Positions 13,601-24,349 of a stretch of 64,000 nt of DNA are shown one piece after another. Positions within the stretch are counted from its first letter, which is position 1. The number at the start of each line of letters is the position of its first letter. The DNA is from Triticum aestivum (taxonomy: Eukaryota > Streptophyta > Magnoliopsida > Poales > Poaceae): NCBI RefSeq assembly GCF_018294505.1, contig NC_057795.1:519265512-519329511 (forward strand). The letters are read 5' to 3'. Below the pieces are notes generated by a model that saw only the letters and a program-made list of their open reading frames with translations, searched no databases and was not told where the DNA came from. A program made the position numbers and the translations under genes.

Positions 13601-14667
13601 GGGCCTCACAGGGGGTGTGTAGGGACCGTGGCAGCGTGGGTCGAGGGGGGAACGGGGACGTCGTCGGCGTCGAGGAGGCAGGCCGGTGGGGTGGAGTCGG
13701 CGAGGCGCGACGAGGCGGAGGAGCTCCGTTCGTGGAGGAGGACGAAGATGGGCGACGAGGCGCGGGGAGGTCCGGCGAGGATGAGTCGAGGAGGCAGGCC
13801 AGCGTGGTAGCCCCGGCGAGGTCCAGGCGGCGGGGACGATTGGCATGGCAACGTGGTTCCGGCGACGGAATCCGGGGAGGCGCGGCGTCGGGCGTGCGGC
13901 AAGGGCGTCGTTGCCCTGGGTGGCTGGTCGGGGAGGAGGTGAGGACGGGGCGGCGCCGTGTGGCGGCGGGGCGCCGACGTGAGGTGTGGCAGCACCGGGC
14001 GGCGTCGGCGTCGAGCCCCCGATCTCGATCCAGATCGGGGGAGGGTGAGGAGTGGGCGATGCAGGGGGAAGTGGGGCGGTTGGAGGCTAGGGTTACGAGG
14101 GAGAGGGGATAAGGGAGTGGGGGCGGGGGTGGCCGGCTAGGCCGGTGGGTTGGCCTAGTAGGGATGTGGCCTGCTGGGCCGGAGCCCAGTGGGGGGGGGG
14201 GTTCTATATTTTTTTTCTCTTTTTGTTTTCTTTTTCCTTTTCTTTTATTTATTCCTTTTGGTTTTATTAAATTATTAATTTAGTTCAATCTTGAAGAATG
14301 TGAGAACAACACCTAAATATGGTGTGTTAAAGATACCACTGCCACATTAATTTGGACAGCTAAATAAAATAGTTTTATATTTTACAAAATACAAAAGGCA
14401 TGTAATTTATTTCTTTTGCTGCTATTTTATTTTCCTTGAGCATTTAAACATTTTATAAAAATGTGGTTTCATTGCCATAATTACCTATGTATTATTTGGT
14501 TCACTCCGAACATTTAAATTTTAATATTTGAAAACTTTTATTGTTTGCTCGATTTTGAATTTGAAATTCGAACTAGGTTCCGAACTAACGCGAGTTTATC
14601 CACAGTAACCGAGGTGACGTGGCATCATTAGCGGGGATTACTGTAGCTTAATTACCCGGGCGTCACA
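10658..14667 (-). repeat. Element 1 5' LTR (right copy, 4010 bp)
   Basis: Partner of 2362-6450 with the same AT-rich then GC-rich block order. The conserved palindrome CTATTCGAATAG is at 11479-11490. It lacks the minisatellite and carries different sequence at about 11960-12110. Its long GC-rich frames (13094-14112) differ from those in the other LTR because homopolymer lengths changed, which argues against coding. Confidence 0.92.
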
Positions 14668-14842
14668 CGCGCCCCCTGTCTCGTGGACACCTCGTGTGCC
14701 TCCCGGACTCCGTTTTCTTGCACGTTACGTATTTTGGTCGGTAAAAATTCATTATATATACTCCCGAAAGTTTTGACCACCGTATCACGCAAATATCCTC
14801 TGTTTTCGTTTTGAGCTGTTCCTGTTGTAGATTAAAAGCAAG
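14668..14842 (+). other. Target duplication of element 1, then element A spacer
   Basis: CGCGC at 14668-14672 is the right-hand target duplication. The remainder is A sequence ahead of its accessory ORF. It includes a possible TATA-like stretch TTATATATA at 14752-14760, about 85 bp before the ATG, so the accessory ORF could have its own promoter; this is speculative. Confidence 0.6.
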
Positions 14843-15249
14843 ATGTCTTCTCAGGAGTCAGTTGGGGAGAGTCGGGTGTCTCACCCAACACCAGGTCCAG
14901 GAGAAAATAGCGATGCTTACCACTTTGGACCATCGACGGAGGATGAGATGGAGGCTGATTCGAAAAGAATAGATGCCATGGAGGAGGATCAAGAAGTTAC
15001 CTCCCGTCTCCAAGAAGAATTCATGATGGGGGAACTACCTAGCTTGGCTATCCCAACTTCGCTCATCCCTTCCAACTTTAGATTTCTTTCCTATGAAAAT
15101 ATGAAAAAGAGCTTCACTTGTTCTCCTGAAGCTATGCAGCATCCTTGGGTAAAGGGAGCTTTGGCCGTTACGGGCAAGCTCCGTAAAGAAATTATGGACC
15201 TCAAACAACAAGTCAATAAGCTCGAGGAGAATCGTATCCTGAATGGCAT
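14843..15249 (+). CDS. Element A accessory ORF downstream of pol, interrupted by element B
   Basis: The ATG at 14843 opens a frame that runs uninterrupted to the insertion point at 15249 and, across element B, continues in frame from 31107 to a TAA at 31152-31154. The whole would be about 150 residues. Read without allowing for the insertion, it ends falsely inside the LTR at 15274. The N-terminal half is acidic and Ser-rich; the last third is Lys/Glu/Leu-rich with heptad spacing (about residues 110-133), suggesting a coiled coil. I see no signal peptide, membrane segment, zinc motif or protease motif. It occupies the env position of Athila-type elements but does not look like an envelope protein. 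Function is unknown. The intact frame beside a decayed pol is notable. Confidence 0.65.
15245..15249. other. Target-site duplication of element B, left copy
   Basis: GGCAT precedes the LTR; GACAT follows the other LTR at 31104-31108. One substitution separates the copies. The accessory ORF frame is restored if one copy is ignored, supporting the call. Confidence 0.85.
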
Positions 15250-16818
15250 TGATACGTCTCCAACGTATCTATAATTTTTGATTGCTCCATGCTACTTTAT
15301 CTACTGTTTTGTTCTATATTGGGCTTTATTTTCCACTTTTATATTATTTTTGGGACTAACCTATTAACCGGAGGCCCAGCCCAGAATTGCCGTTTATTGC
15401 CTATTTCAGTGTTTTGAAGAAACGGAATATCAAACAGAGTCCAAACGGAATGAAACCTTCGGGAACATGATTTTCTCACCGAACGTGATCCAGGAGACTT
15501 GGACCCTACTCCAAGAAGTGCCAGAGGCGGTCACGAGGGTGGAGGGCGCGCCCCCTGGGCGCGCCCCCCTACCTCGTGGGCCCCCTGTTGCTCCACCGAT
15601 GTACTCCTTCCTCCTATATATACCTACGTACCCCCGACAGATCGAAAGGGGAGCCAAAAACCTAATTCCACCATCGTAACTTTCTGTATCCACGAGATCC
15701 CATCTTGGGGCATGTTCCGGAGCTCCGCCGGAGGGGGCATCTACCACGGAGGGCTTCTACATCAACACCATAGCCCCTCCGATGAAGTGTGAGTAGTTTA
15801 CTTCAGACCTTTGGGTCCATAACTAGTAGCTAGATGGCTTCTTCTCTCTTTTTGGATCTCAATACAATGTTCTCCCCCTCTCTTGTGGAGATCTATTCGA
15901 TTTGCGGTGTCTTTGCTGAGACCGATGAATTGTGGCTTTATGATCCAGTATTATCTATGGAAAATATTTGAATCTTCTCTGAATTCTTTTATGTATGATT
16001 GAGTTATCTTTGCAAGTCTCTTCGAATTATCCATTTGGTTTGGCCAACTAGATTGGTAGTTCTTGCAATGGGAGAAGTGTTTAGCTTTGGGTTCAATCTT
16101 GCGGTGTCCTTACCCAGTGACAGAAAGGGTTGCAAGGCACGTATTGTATTGTTGCCATCGAGGATAACAAGATGGGGTTTTTATCATATTGCATGAATTT
16201 ATCCCTCTACATCATGTCATCTTGCTTAAGGCGTTACTCTGTTTTTAACTTAATACTCTAGATGCATGCTGGATAGCGGTCGATGAGTGGAGTAATAGTA
16301 GTAGATGCAGAATCATTTCGATCTACTTGTCTCGGACGTGATGCCTATATACATGATCATTGCCTAGATATGCTCATAACTATGCTCAATTCTGTCAATT
16401 GCTCAACAGTAATTTGTTCACCCACCGTAGAATACTTATGCTCTTGAGAGAAGCCACTAGTGAAACCTATGGCCCCCGGGTCTACTCTCATCATATCAGT
16501 CTCTATCGCTTTATTTACTTGCTTTCTTTTTACTTTGCCTTTTACTTTTCACTTTGCATCTATCTATCAAAAATACCAAAAATATTATTTATCATCTCTA
16601 TCATATCTCACCCTCGTAAGTGACCGTGAAGGGATTGACAACTCCTAATCGTGTTGGTTGTGAGTAGCTATCGTTTTGTGTAGGTACGAGGGACTTGTGC
16701 GTGGTCTCCTACTGGATTGATACCTTGGTTCTCAAAAACTGAGAGAAATACTTATGCTACTTTACTGCATCATCCTCTCCTCTTCGGGGAAATCCAACGC
16801 AATGCTTAAGAGGTAGCA
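15250..16818 (+). repeat. Element B 5' LTR (1569 bp)
   Basis: Begins TGATACGTCTCC, ends GAGGTAGCA. TATATATA near 15614 is a likely promoter TATA box. Closely similar to 29524-31103 along its length with small indels. Confidence 0.93.
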
Positions 16819-16829
16819 AGAAGAATTTC

Positions 16830-16847
16830 TGGCGTCGTCGCCGGGGA
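16830..16847 (+). promoter_or_regulatory. Element B primer binding site
   Basis: TGGCGTCGTCGCCGGGGA begins 11 bases after the LTR. It resembles the TGGCGCCGTTGCCGGGG site of Athila-lineage elements (thought to match Asp-tRNA), with two or three changes. Confidence 0.75.
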
Positions 16848-17054
16848 GGCGCACGCAAGCAAGTCAACCACACCAAGTACCCATCACAATCCCTATCTCC
16901 TGCATTACATTATTTGCCTCTCGTTTTCCTCTCCCCCACTTCACCCTTGCTGTTTTATTTTCCCTCTCTTTCCCAATCTCCTCCTCTCTTTCCCGTTTGC
17001 CTTTTTCCCGTTGCTTTTCTGTTTGCTCGTGTGCTAGTTTGCTTGCCTGTCGTA

Positions 17055-17600
17055 ATGTCTAATTCTTTATCCGCTCCTATGTCTCCCGAGTTTGAAGTTC
17101 TTCACTTCAAGCAAAGGCAAGGAGAAAACTTAAAAGATGCTTGGTATACGATAATGGAATCTTATCGTAAGTGCACCCTAGAGGTGAACTTTAGAATTCT
17201 TCTTCGTAATTTTTATGTTGGGTTAAATATGACGCATAGACAACTCTTGGATTGCATCGCCAAGGGAAATTTCATTGAGATTGATCCCAGTATTGCACAT
17301 GAAATTATAGAGGGAATAGTGGGAACACTACCCCAAAAGGGAGGATCTTATCCTACCCAGGAAGAAACCCAAGTGTTTGAGAAGATTTGCGAAGTACCAA
17401 AATTTTTACAAAAGTCTCTTGAGCCTCTTAAAAGTGTTAGCGGAAATCTTCACCGCATGAATATGTTGATTACTCTTTGTAATAAGCAGTTGGATTCTTT
17501 AGATCTAAAAATTTCCGAGTATGAAGGGAAGCGGAAAGAACCTCCCGCATTCAAGCATGACTCCGCCAAGAAATTGAAAATCAAAGATGGCAATACCTAG
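17055..17600 (+). CDS. Element B stand-alone gag-like protein, 181 residues
   Basis: The frame is open from 16914, but the ATG at 17055 is chosen because the upstream part is pyrimidine-rich leader with low-complexity translation. Residues 17-75 match the C-terminal half of the plant retrotransposon gag capsid domain: LKDAWYTIMESYRKC about 26-40, then NFYVGL, and an Ile/Glu-rich helix with HEIIEGI. The rest is Lys-rich and ends with a basic tail (KKLKIK). There is no CCHC zinc knuckle and no protease. The ORF is intact while pol is absent, as expected if the product helps the element be packaged by a partner's particles. The main alternative is a chance survivor of a truncated gag. A conserved hairpin follows the stop codon by 50 bases. 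Confidence 0.75.
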   Translation: MSNSLSAPMSPEFEVLHFKQRQGENLKDAWYTIMESYRKCTLEVNFRILLRNFYVGLNMTHRQLLDCIAKGNFIEIDPSIAHEIIEGIVGTLPQKGGSYPTQEETQVFEKICEVPKFLQKSLEPLKSVSGNLHRMNMLITLCNKQLDSLDLKISEYEGKRKEPPAFKHDSAKKLKIKDGNT

Positions 17601-17650
17601 ATCTATCCTTGCTTTTATGCCTAGCTAGGGGCGTTAAACGATAGCGCTTG

Positions 17651-17666
17651 TTGGGAGGCAACCCAA
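17651..17666 (+). promoter_or_regulatory. Conserved hairpin after the element B gag-like ORF
   Basis: TTGGGAGGCAACCCAA can fold as TTGGG-loop-CCCAA. An almost identical sequence lies at 32273-32288 in element A, a different family, where the 3' arm has one change. It may be a shared RNA signal such as packaging or dimerisation (inference). Confidence 0.55.
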
Positions 17667-20226
17667 TTTTATTTTGTGCTTTTGCTTTTGTTTCTGTTTA
17701 GGAATAAATAATCCATCTAGCCTCTGTTTGGATGTGGTTTTGTCTTTTAATTAGTGTTTGTGCCAAGTAGAACCTATAGGATAACCTACGATGGTAGTTG
17801 ATTTGATTCTGCTGAAAAACAGAAACTTTGCGCGCACGAATATAATTTTGTTAAATCACAGGAACGTGCTTTTGCGTTGATTCTTTTTGCTGCTATTGAA
17901 TAAACAAATTTTCCAGTACTTCCTATTTTTGTAGAATGTTTAGAGTTCCAGAAGTTTGCGTTAGTTACAGATTGCTACAGACTGTTCTATTTTTGACAGA
18001 TTCTGTTTTACGTGTGTTGTTTGCTTATTTTGATGAATCTATGGCTAGTAAAATAGTTTATAATCCATAGAGAAGTTGGAATACAATAGGTTTAACACCA
18101 ATATAAATAAAGAATGAGTTCATTACAGTACCTTGAAGTAGTCTTTTGTTTTCTTTCTCTAACGGAGCTCAGGAGATTTCTGTTGAGTTTTGTGTTGTGA
18201 AGTTTTCAAGTTTTGGGTGAATTCTTTTGATGGATTATGGAACAAAGAGTGGCAAGTGCCTAAGATTTGGGATGCCCGTGGCACCCCCAAGATAATCCAA
18301 GGAAACCAAAAAGTCAAAGCTTGGGGATGTCCCGGAAGGCATCCCCTCTTTCGTCCACTTCCATCGGTAATTTACTTGGAGCTATATTTTTATTCACCAC
18401 ATGTTATGTGTTTTGCTTGGAGCGTCTTGTATCATTTGTGTCTTTGCTTGTTAGTTTACCACAATCATCCTTGCTGTACACACCTTTTGAGAGATCCATA
18501 CATGAATTGGAATTTGTTAGAATACTCTATGTGCTACACTTATATCTTTTGAGCTTGATAGTTTTGCTCTAGTGCTTCACTTATATCTTTTGAGCGTGAT
18601 AATTTTTGCTCTAGTACTTTACTTAGATCTTTTAGAGCATGGTGGTGGATTTGCTTTAAAGAAACTATTGATCTCTCATGCTTCACTTAGATTATTTTGA
18701 AGTCATTAAACAACATGGTAATTTGCTTAATGTTAATATACTTGGTATTCAAGATATGTGAAACTTTCTTTTGAGTGAATTGAATACTAAGATAAGTTTG
18801 ATGCTTGATAATTGTTTTGAGATATGGAGGTGATAATATCAAAGTCGTGCTAGTTGGGTGATTATGAATTTGAGAAATACTTGTGTTGAAGTTTGCAAGT
18901 CAGGTAGCATGCACGTATGGTTAAAGTTGTGTAACAAATTTGAAACATGAAGTGTACCTGGCTTGTGCATCCTTATGAGTGGCGGTCGGGGACGAGCGAT
19001 GGTCTTTTCCTACCAATCTATCCCCCTAGGAGCATGCGCGTAGTACTTGATTTTTGATGGCTTCTAAATTTTTGCAATAAGTATATGAGTTCTTTTGACT
19101 AATGTTGAGTCCATGGATTATACGCACTCTCACCTTTCCGCCTTTGCTAGCCTCTTCGATACCGTGCATTGCCCTTTCTCACCTTGAGAGTTGGTGCAAA
19201 CTTCACCGGTGCATCCAAACCCCATGATACGATACACTCTATCACACATAAACCTCCTTACATCTTCCTCAAAACAGCCACCATACCTACTTATTATGGC
19301 ATTTCCATAGCCATTTCGAGATATATTGCCATGCAACTTCCACCATCATCATCATGACATACATTACTTTTGTCATATTGCCATTGCATGATCATGTAGT
19401 TGACATCGTATTTGTGGCAAAGCCACCATGCATTATTTTTCATACATGTCACTCTTGATTCATTGCACCATCCCGGTACATCGCCGGAGGCATTCATATA
19501 GAGTCATATCTTGTTCAAAGTTTCGAGTTGTAATCCTTATGTTGTAATCAATAGAAGTGTGATGATCATCATTATTAGAGCATTGCCAAAAAAGAAGAAA
19601 AAAAGAGAAGAAAGGCCAAAAGAAAAAAAAGACCTAGAAAAAAAATAAAAAAGGGCAATGCTACTATCTCTTTTTCCACACTTGTGCTTCAAAGTAGCAC
19701 CTTGTTCTTCATGTAGTGAGTCTCATATATTGTGCTTCAAAGTAGCACCTTGTTCTTCATGTAGTGAGTCTCATAAGTTGTCTTTTCATACTAGTGGGAA
19801 TCTTTCATTCTAGAACTTGGCTTGTATATTCCTACAATGGGCTTCCTAAAATGCCCTAGGTCTTCGTGAGCAAGCAAGTTGGATGCACACCCACTAGTTT
19901 TCTTTTGTTGAGCATTCATAGCTCTAGTGCATCCGTTGCAAGGCAATCCCTATTCCTCATGTTGACATCAATTGATGGGCATCTCCATAGCCCGTTGATT
20001 ATCCTCGTCAATGAGAGACTTTCTCCTTTTTTTGTCTTCTCCACACAATCCCCATCATCATATTCTATTCTACCCATAGTGCTATATCCATGGCTCGCGC
20101 TCATGTATTGCGTGAAGGTTGAAAAAGTTTGAGATTATTTAAGTATGAAACAATTGCTTGGCTTGTCATCGGGGGTATAGAAGTTGGGAACATCTTTGTG
20201 TGACGAAAATGAAGCATATCCCAACT
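17667..20226 (+). other. Element B non-coding interior
   Basis: No convincing gene. It contains an internal polypurine-like motif AAGCTTGGGGATG (18317-18329) that copies the element's own 3' polypurine tract, two similar CTTTTGAGC-type stretches (about 18540-18600), a purine-rich tract held between inverted repeats AGCATTGCC/GGCAATGCT (19579-19662), and a 46-bp direct duplication (19682-19727 and 19730-19775). CACTA-1 inserted at 20226/20227. Confidence 0.7.
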
Positions 20227-20258
20227 CACTACAACATGACCCCCCATATAGAAACACC
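20227..20258 (+). repeat. CACTA-1 left terminal inverted repeat
   Basis: The first nine bases CACTACAAC are identical to the inverted right end, followed by a shared run of C and AT positions. Subterminal GCAAC/TGTTGC motifs continue to about 20430. Confidence 0.85.
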
Positions 20259-20809
20259 TTTTTCCGTATCTAAAAGTCCATATATGTGTTGCTAGTGTCT
20301 TACCAATGGTTTGGGATGCGTAGCCTTATCCAGTGTTGTAGCACATAATGCAACGCTTATATTGCCGTTGGTAAAGGGAGTGTTGCAAGACTACAACAGA
20401 TAAAACGGACTTCTACAACAATTATATATGTTGGTCCTTAATGTATAGGAATCATTGCTTGGCTAGGGAGAACTTCCAACACTTCATGTGCTAGTACTTA
20501 TATAATGTGAATAATAATTTAAATCTATATATAATTGCCAATAATTAAATTAATGATCCACGATAATGGTAATAATAATTATTAAAAAAGAGAATATACT
20601 CAAGAGAGGAAAAGAATCATATATTAGACGAAACTGTTGTTTTACAATAGTGTATATTACAGGAGGAACAGCATCCAAATGTGATGCATAATATAACTAT
20701 TTTCTTCACAGAGAAACTTGAACCAAAAGCATCCATCAACATCACTAGAACTTAATTAAAACTGAACCGAGGAACAACATCCAAGAGGAACGTCATCCCT
20801 ACTACTTAA

Positions 20810-21976
20810 CTAAAATTGAAAGCATCGATCATCATCTTGATCATGAACTGCAATATGAACATCATCGTTGCAATATACTTGCCATGCACCCATATACTCA
20901 TCCATTTGTCTTTTGAATCTACAAACAAACAAGAAAATAGAATGAATTGTTAGCACACAATGCCTTGACATGATGCAAGTAGTAATAGAGTTAAGGTATC
21001 AGCACGTACAAAGGTTGAAGGCCATGCAATCTTTGTTTTTCTGCATTACCGAGAGTATTGCAGTTTTTGTGACTCAGTACTAAATTTTCAGTTTTCACAA
21101 GTGACATATTGACATGAAATGCCCATAATTCATTTCTAATTTCAGCACCATCAAGTTTAAATTTAGGATCACAACTTAAAATTGTAGCAAGAGCTACGTC
21201 GTTGTTATGGTTTTTCAGGCTCTTCAAGAATACTTTAGTTCCTGCCTGATAGAGAAAACCAAAGTTACCACTGGCAGAATCATCCTCACCACCCATGAAG
21301 AAACAAAGACAAAACATGGGAACGTATGAAATGAATTTGAGCACTCTTACATGTACTTCACTAGCACCCAACAAACTCAGAGAACCACCTTGAGCACTCT
21401 TATAGGCTGTATCAGCACATTTTGTTGTTGTTGTTTTTTGGTCTGGACAACACTCTTGATAGAAAAATAGAAGCATAAAGAAATCAACAAGCCAACAGTA
21501 CAGTTTGAACATAAATTTGTATACGATTATGAAAATATACCAGCTTGTTTGCACTAGAAGTTTTTCTCCCAGACATGCACTCGCATTCTCAAGCAAAGTT
21601 TCTTAGTTCTGAACAGCATTCTGATAGCAAGACGACCAGTAGATACATAAACATTAGAGCAATATATTTCTAACATTTTGTATAAGGTAATGGAAATATA
21701 CCTTGTGTGCAGCAGAATTTATTTGGAAGGTCATTGCAACGAACCATTATCCTATTCTCTTCTGGAAGGTTCCAAATATATTTCAACTTCCTCTTCTTAC
21801 AGTCTTTTGTTACTGCATTTTCAGCTGAATACATAGAACCATGAATTATATATGTTATACGATGATGAATAAACATATATTGAAATCAGTAAGGAATGAG
21901 CAACAAACTTATCATCTTCATTTTCATCGTCACCAGGATCATCACAATCTGTGAAGTCTTCTTCAACGTTAGTAGT
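20810..21976 (-). CDS. CACTA-1 accessory gene, probably spliced (En/Spm-associated protein type)
   Basis: Read on the minus strand, four segments look like exons. An acidic stretch at about 21976-21910 (NVEEDFTDCDDPGDDENEDD) is followed by about 21820-21715, with KRKLKYIWNLPEENRIMV, resembling the N-terminal motif of Ptta/En-Spm-type plant transposon proteins. Next, 21245-21010 is preceded by TATCAG and ended by GTACGTG, and contains GTKVFLKSLKNHNNDVALAT. The last, 20918-20810, follows a TTTGTTTGTTTGTAG acceptor and ends QDDDRCFQF and TAG. The third segment resembles the domain I know as DUF8039 from plant transposon proteins (from memory). The role is probably TNPA-like binding of element ends, but that is inferred. 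The second segment's splice sites are not certain. Confidence 0.5.
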
Positions 21977-22635
21977 TAGTTATTTCTTAGACATTAGATG
22001 ATCCATTTATAGCATCCACTGCCATAAGGCCCAAAACAAGCCAAAAAATGGGGTCCATTTGATCCAGGACACCTATCTCTCTTTTTTTGACAAAATCCAG
22101 GACACCTATTTCTGCCTGCCATGTTAACCATAACAGAGGTAACCGAATAGGTAGACCAACAACCTCCACCTGCCAAAAAAAGACCAAAAACATCGAATAT
22201 AAAAGTTTGAGTAAAAAAATGATTTCTATTCCTAGGGGTTTGATTATTTTGCAACTCAGGCAGTTTTACAAGTTACATTTCTCCTTATTGGTTTTGCCTC
22301 CTTTTCACACATTATGTGACTGGAATGCAAACTACAGGCAAAGATGTGGCACATACAACATCTCATGAACCAAAGCATGAGCTTGCCTTCGCAATCAGTG
22401 ATTCTTGCTTCACGCCCCATGCCTACCCGAGCAATCCTGACAGTCCACATGGAACCCGATCCCTGGACATCTATCAACTGTTAAAGATATCCACGTCGTT
22501 TGATGTCGCAGAGGAAGAAATTAGGTGGAAAAAATATCGGTCTATTCGACAAAGCTGAGAACAACGATATGGAAAAGCAATAGATTTATTCTGCTTACCT
22601 CCTCTGCTCAATAAATGAATAATCAATCTTAGCTA
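21977..22635. other. CACTA-1 interior, no gene recognised
   Basis: Contains a local direct repeat of 'tccaggacacctat' (about 22061 and 22098) and short open frames only. I see no assignable coding sequence. Confidence 0.5.
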
Positions 22636-22716
22636 CTCCCTTTGTCCCAAAATATAAGAACGTTTTTAACACTACACTAGTGTCAAAAACATTCTTATAT
22701 TATGGGACGGAGGGAG
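22636..22716. mobile_element. Stowaway-type MITE, 81 bp
   Basis: Starts CTCCCTTTGTCCCAAAATAT and ends with the inverted counterpart ATGGGACGGAGGGAG. It is flanked by TA on both sides (22634-22635 and 22717-22718), the Tc1/mariner target duplication. Nearly the whole length is palindromic, folding into a hairpin around ACACTAGTGT. Confidence 0.92.
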
Positions 22717-24349
22717 TATTATAGTTGCTTCCTCATGCTCCGTTGTAGCAATCACCTCACCAAACTAGAAACCAAATGCCAACAGTTAAGCGTGACATAA
22801 CCATCCCCATCACTAAAATAGAGTTTACAGAATGCGTGTATGAAACAGCAAGGCTCAAGGCAAAATTACTAGCAATAACATACTATTACTTGTGTTATTC
22901 CTGGGTGTAACTTTCAAGTCTGGACTCCGGAGCACAATTGATCCGGAGGTCGCTGCAAACTACAGAATTACTGGCATCCTAAAATCTGTAATCAGCTCAC
23001 TGGTCCAACAAGAGTGGAATTAATGTCCCTCATACCTGGTTATCAGCAGCCCTGGCATCATAAAGATATATTCAGAACATAAGCAAAGAAGCTTCAGATA
23101 GTACTTATAGAAAAAAATTGGTAGAAGCGTTGATCTCTTCATTGGATTCATATGTTCAGTTTACTCATTGCAAAAGTTATCATTGTTTTATTACTGATGA
23201 GATAGACAAATTCTTATGTCCAGTGTCTTAAGATTACCCCTTCCCATGGATCCTATCCAAATTCTTATGTTTGTTGTCTCTCCCGGATTGAATAGTAATT
23301 TTTCAAATCTCAGTGTGCTATATATTGCAGTTTCCAAAGCAACCTATATTGTATTTTGCATACATTATTTAAACTTTTGATTCTATTCCTCCCTGCTAAT
23401 GTCCAGGTGTCAATGTCTTCCACCATCCTAGAGCAAGCCTACACCCGTGTTGTGCGTTTGTTCTCAAAAATAAATCGAGTTGAGGTAACTGCGCAAACAA
23501 AATCGAAAAAGCTGATCTATCTGTATATCGATTGGTGGGTGAAAAAGAACAGATGGGAACCAATACGGACGGCAGGAATTGAAGCAATGAGATGGGATAA
23601 GGAGCAGCGCACTAACTACATGAACTCGCAGCATTGTTTGCCACCACGGATCAGCCGGATCTGGGCAATCTACCAGCCAGATTTATCTTGTGAGAGATCT
23701 GAATTGATTAGCAGAACAAATCGGTAGAGTAGGGAGCAAGAGAGGATGGATAGTGGTATAGTGGGTCGGGAACTAACCTTGATCAACTCCTCATGGTGAT
23801 GCCTCTGCCACTGGCCGCCGGACATGCGATGAATCCAGTAGGAGACCAGGAAGGGAGCCGTGTTGATATGAGGGAGGTTTCCGATTTTATTTGCGCAGTT
23901 ACCTCATCACGATTTGTTTGACTGATGTTAGTCTCCGTCTTGGATTCCAATGACAGGTGGGGCCTTGGTAATGAAGCGCGTGTATTTCATTTTTTCTTCA
24001 GATTAGTCATTATTGACGGGAGAGAATGGAGGGAGAGGTAAAAATTGGAGCGAAACCAAAAAAGAAATACGAGGGTGTCTAACAATTTGAAGCCAAATAA
24101 ATTATAAATCTTGTTATTATCATCTGGCACCGGACGGGCACTTGTACATATATTTGTGCCAAGTAGAACGATGCTTCTTCTATCTTTGTACAAATTAAGT
24201 GCAATGTGGGTGAAGTAAAAATGAATACTATTGCTCAAACAATAGAAAAGGTTAATCCAAAAACAAGAAATTTCCTAGCTTGCAAGTTCGGACCTACATG
24301 TATAATTGTCATCCAAAATTACTAGTTGCCATCCATCATATCCAAGATC
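22717..24349. other. CACTA-1 interior with a 38-bp inverted repeat
   Basis: No known gene is recognised. An open frame of 123 codons at 23356-23727 lacks any motif I can name. An inverted repeat pairs 23468-23505 with 23882-23919; the inner 25 bases match at 24 positions around GAGGTAACTGCGCAAA. The interval of 376 bp could be a small non-autonomous element, a duplicated exon edge or a hairpin locus. Confidence 0.5.

Larger units (their letters stand above)
2362..14667 (-). mobile_element. Element 1: gypsy retrotransposon with about 4-kb LTRs, coding-deficient
   Basis: It is bounded by TGTGACGCCC and GGCGTCACA and flanked by a perfect 5-bp duplication CGCGC (2357-2361 and 14668-14672). The primer binding site and polypurine tract orient it on the minus strand: 5' LTR at 10658-14667, interior at 6451-10657, 3' LTR at 2362-6450. 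The LTR termini form an inverted repeat of about 10 bp, longer than the minimal TG..CA. The primer site matches initiator Met-tRNA (TGGTATCAGAGCC). No gag or pol frame survives. The layout, the hairpin before the polypurine tract and the likeness to element 2 suggest the Tekay/Del chromovirus lineage, but this is inferred. Confidence 0.92.

Noticed and set aside
15430..15792. Open frames on both strands in the element B LTR, repeated at 29740-30066
   Set aside because: Inside an LTR, present in both copies with changes that alter the frames, no domain.
20227..20232. CACTA-1 read as an insertion with CACTAGTAG-type ends like CACTA-2
   Set aside because: Its ends are CACTACAAC; the two elements have different terminal and subterminal motifs (TGTTGC versus CCGGGACCAA), so they are separate families.
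22087..22558. Overlapping short frames after the CACTA-1 accessory gene as a second gene
   Set aside because: No shared frame, motif or splice pattern; chance frames.
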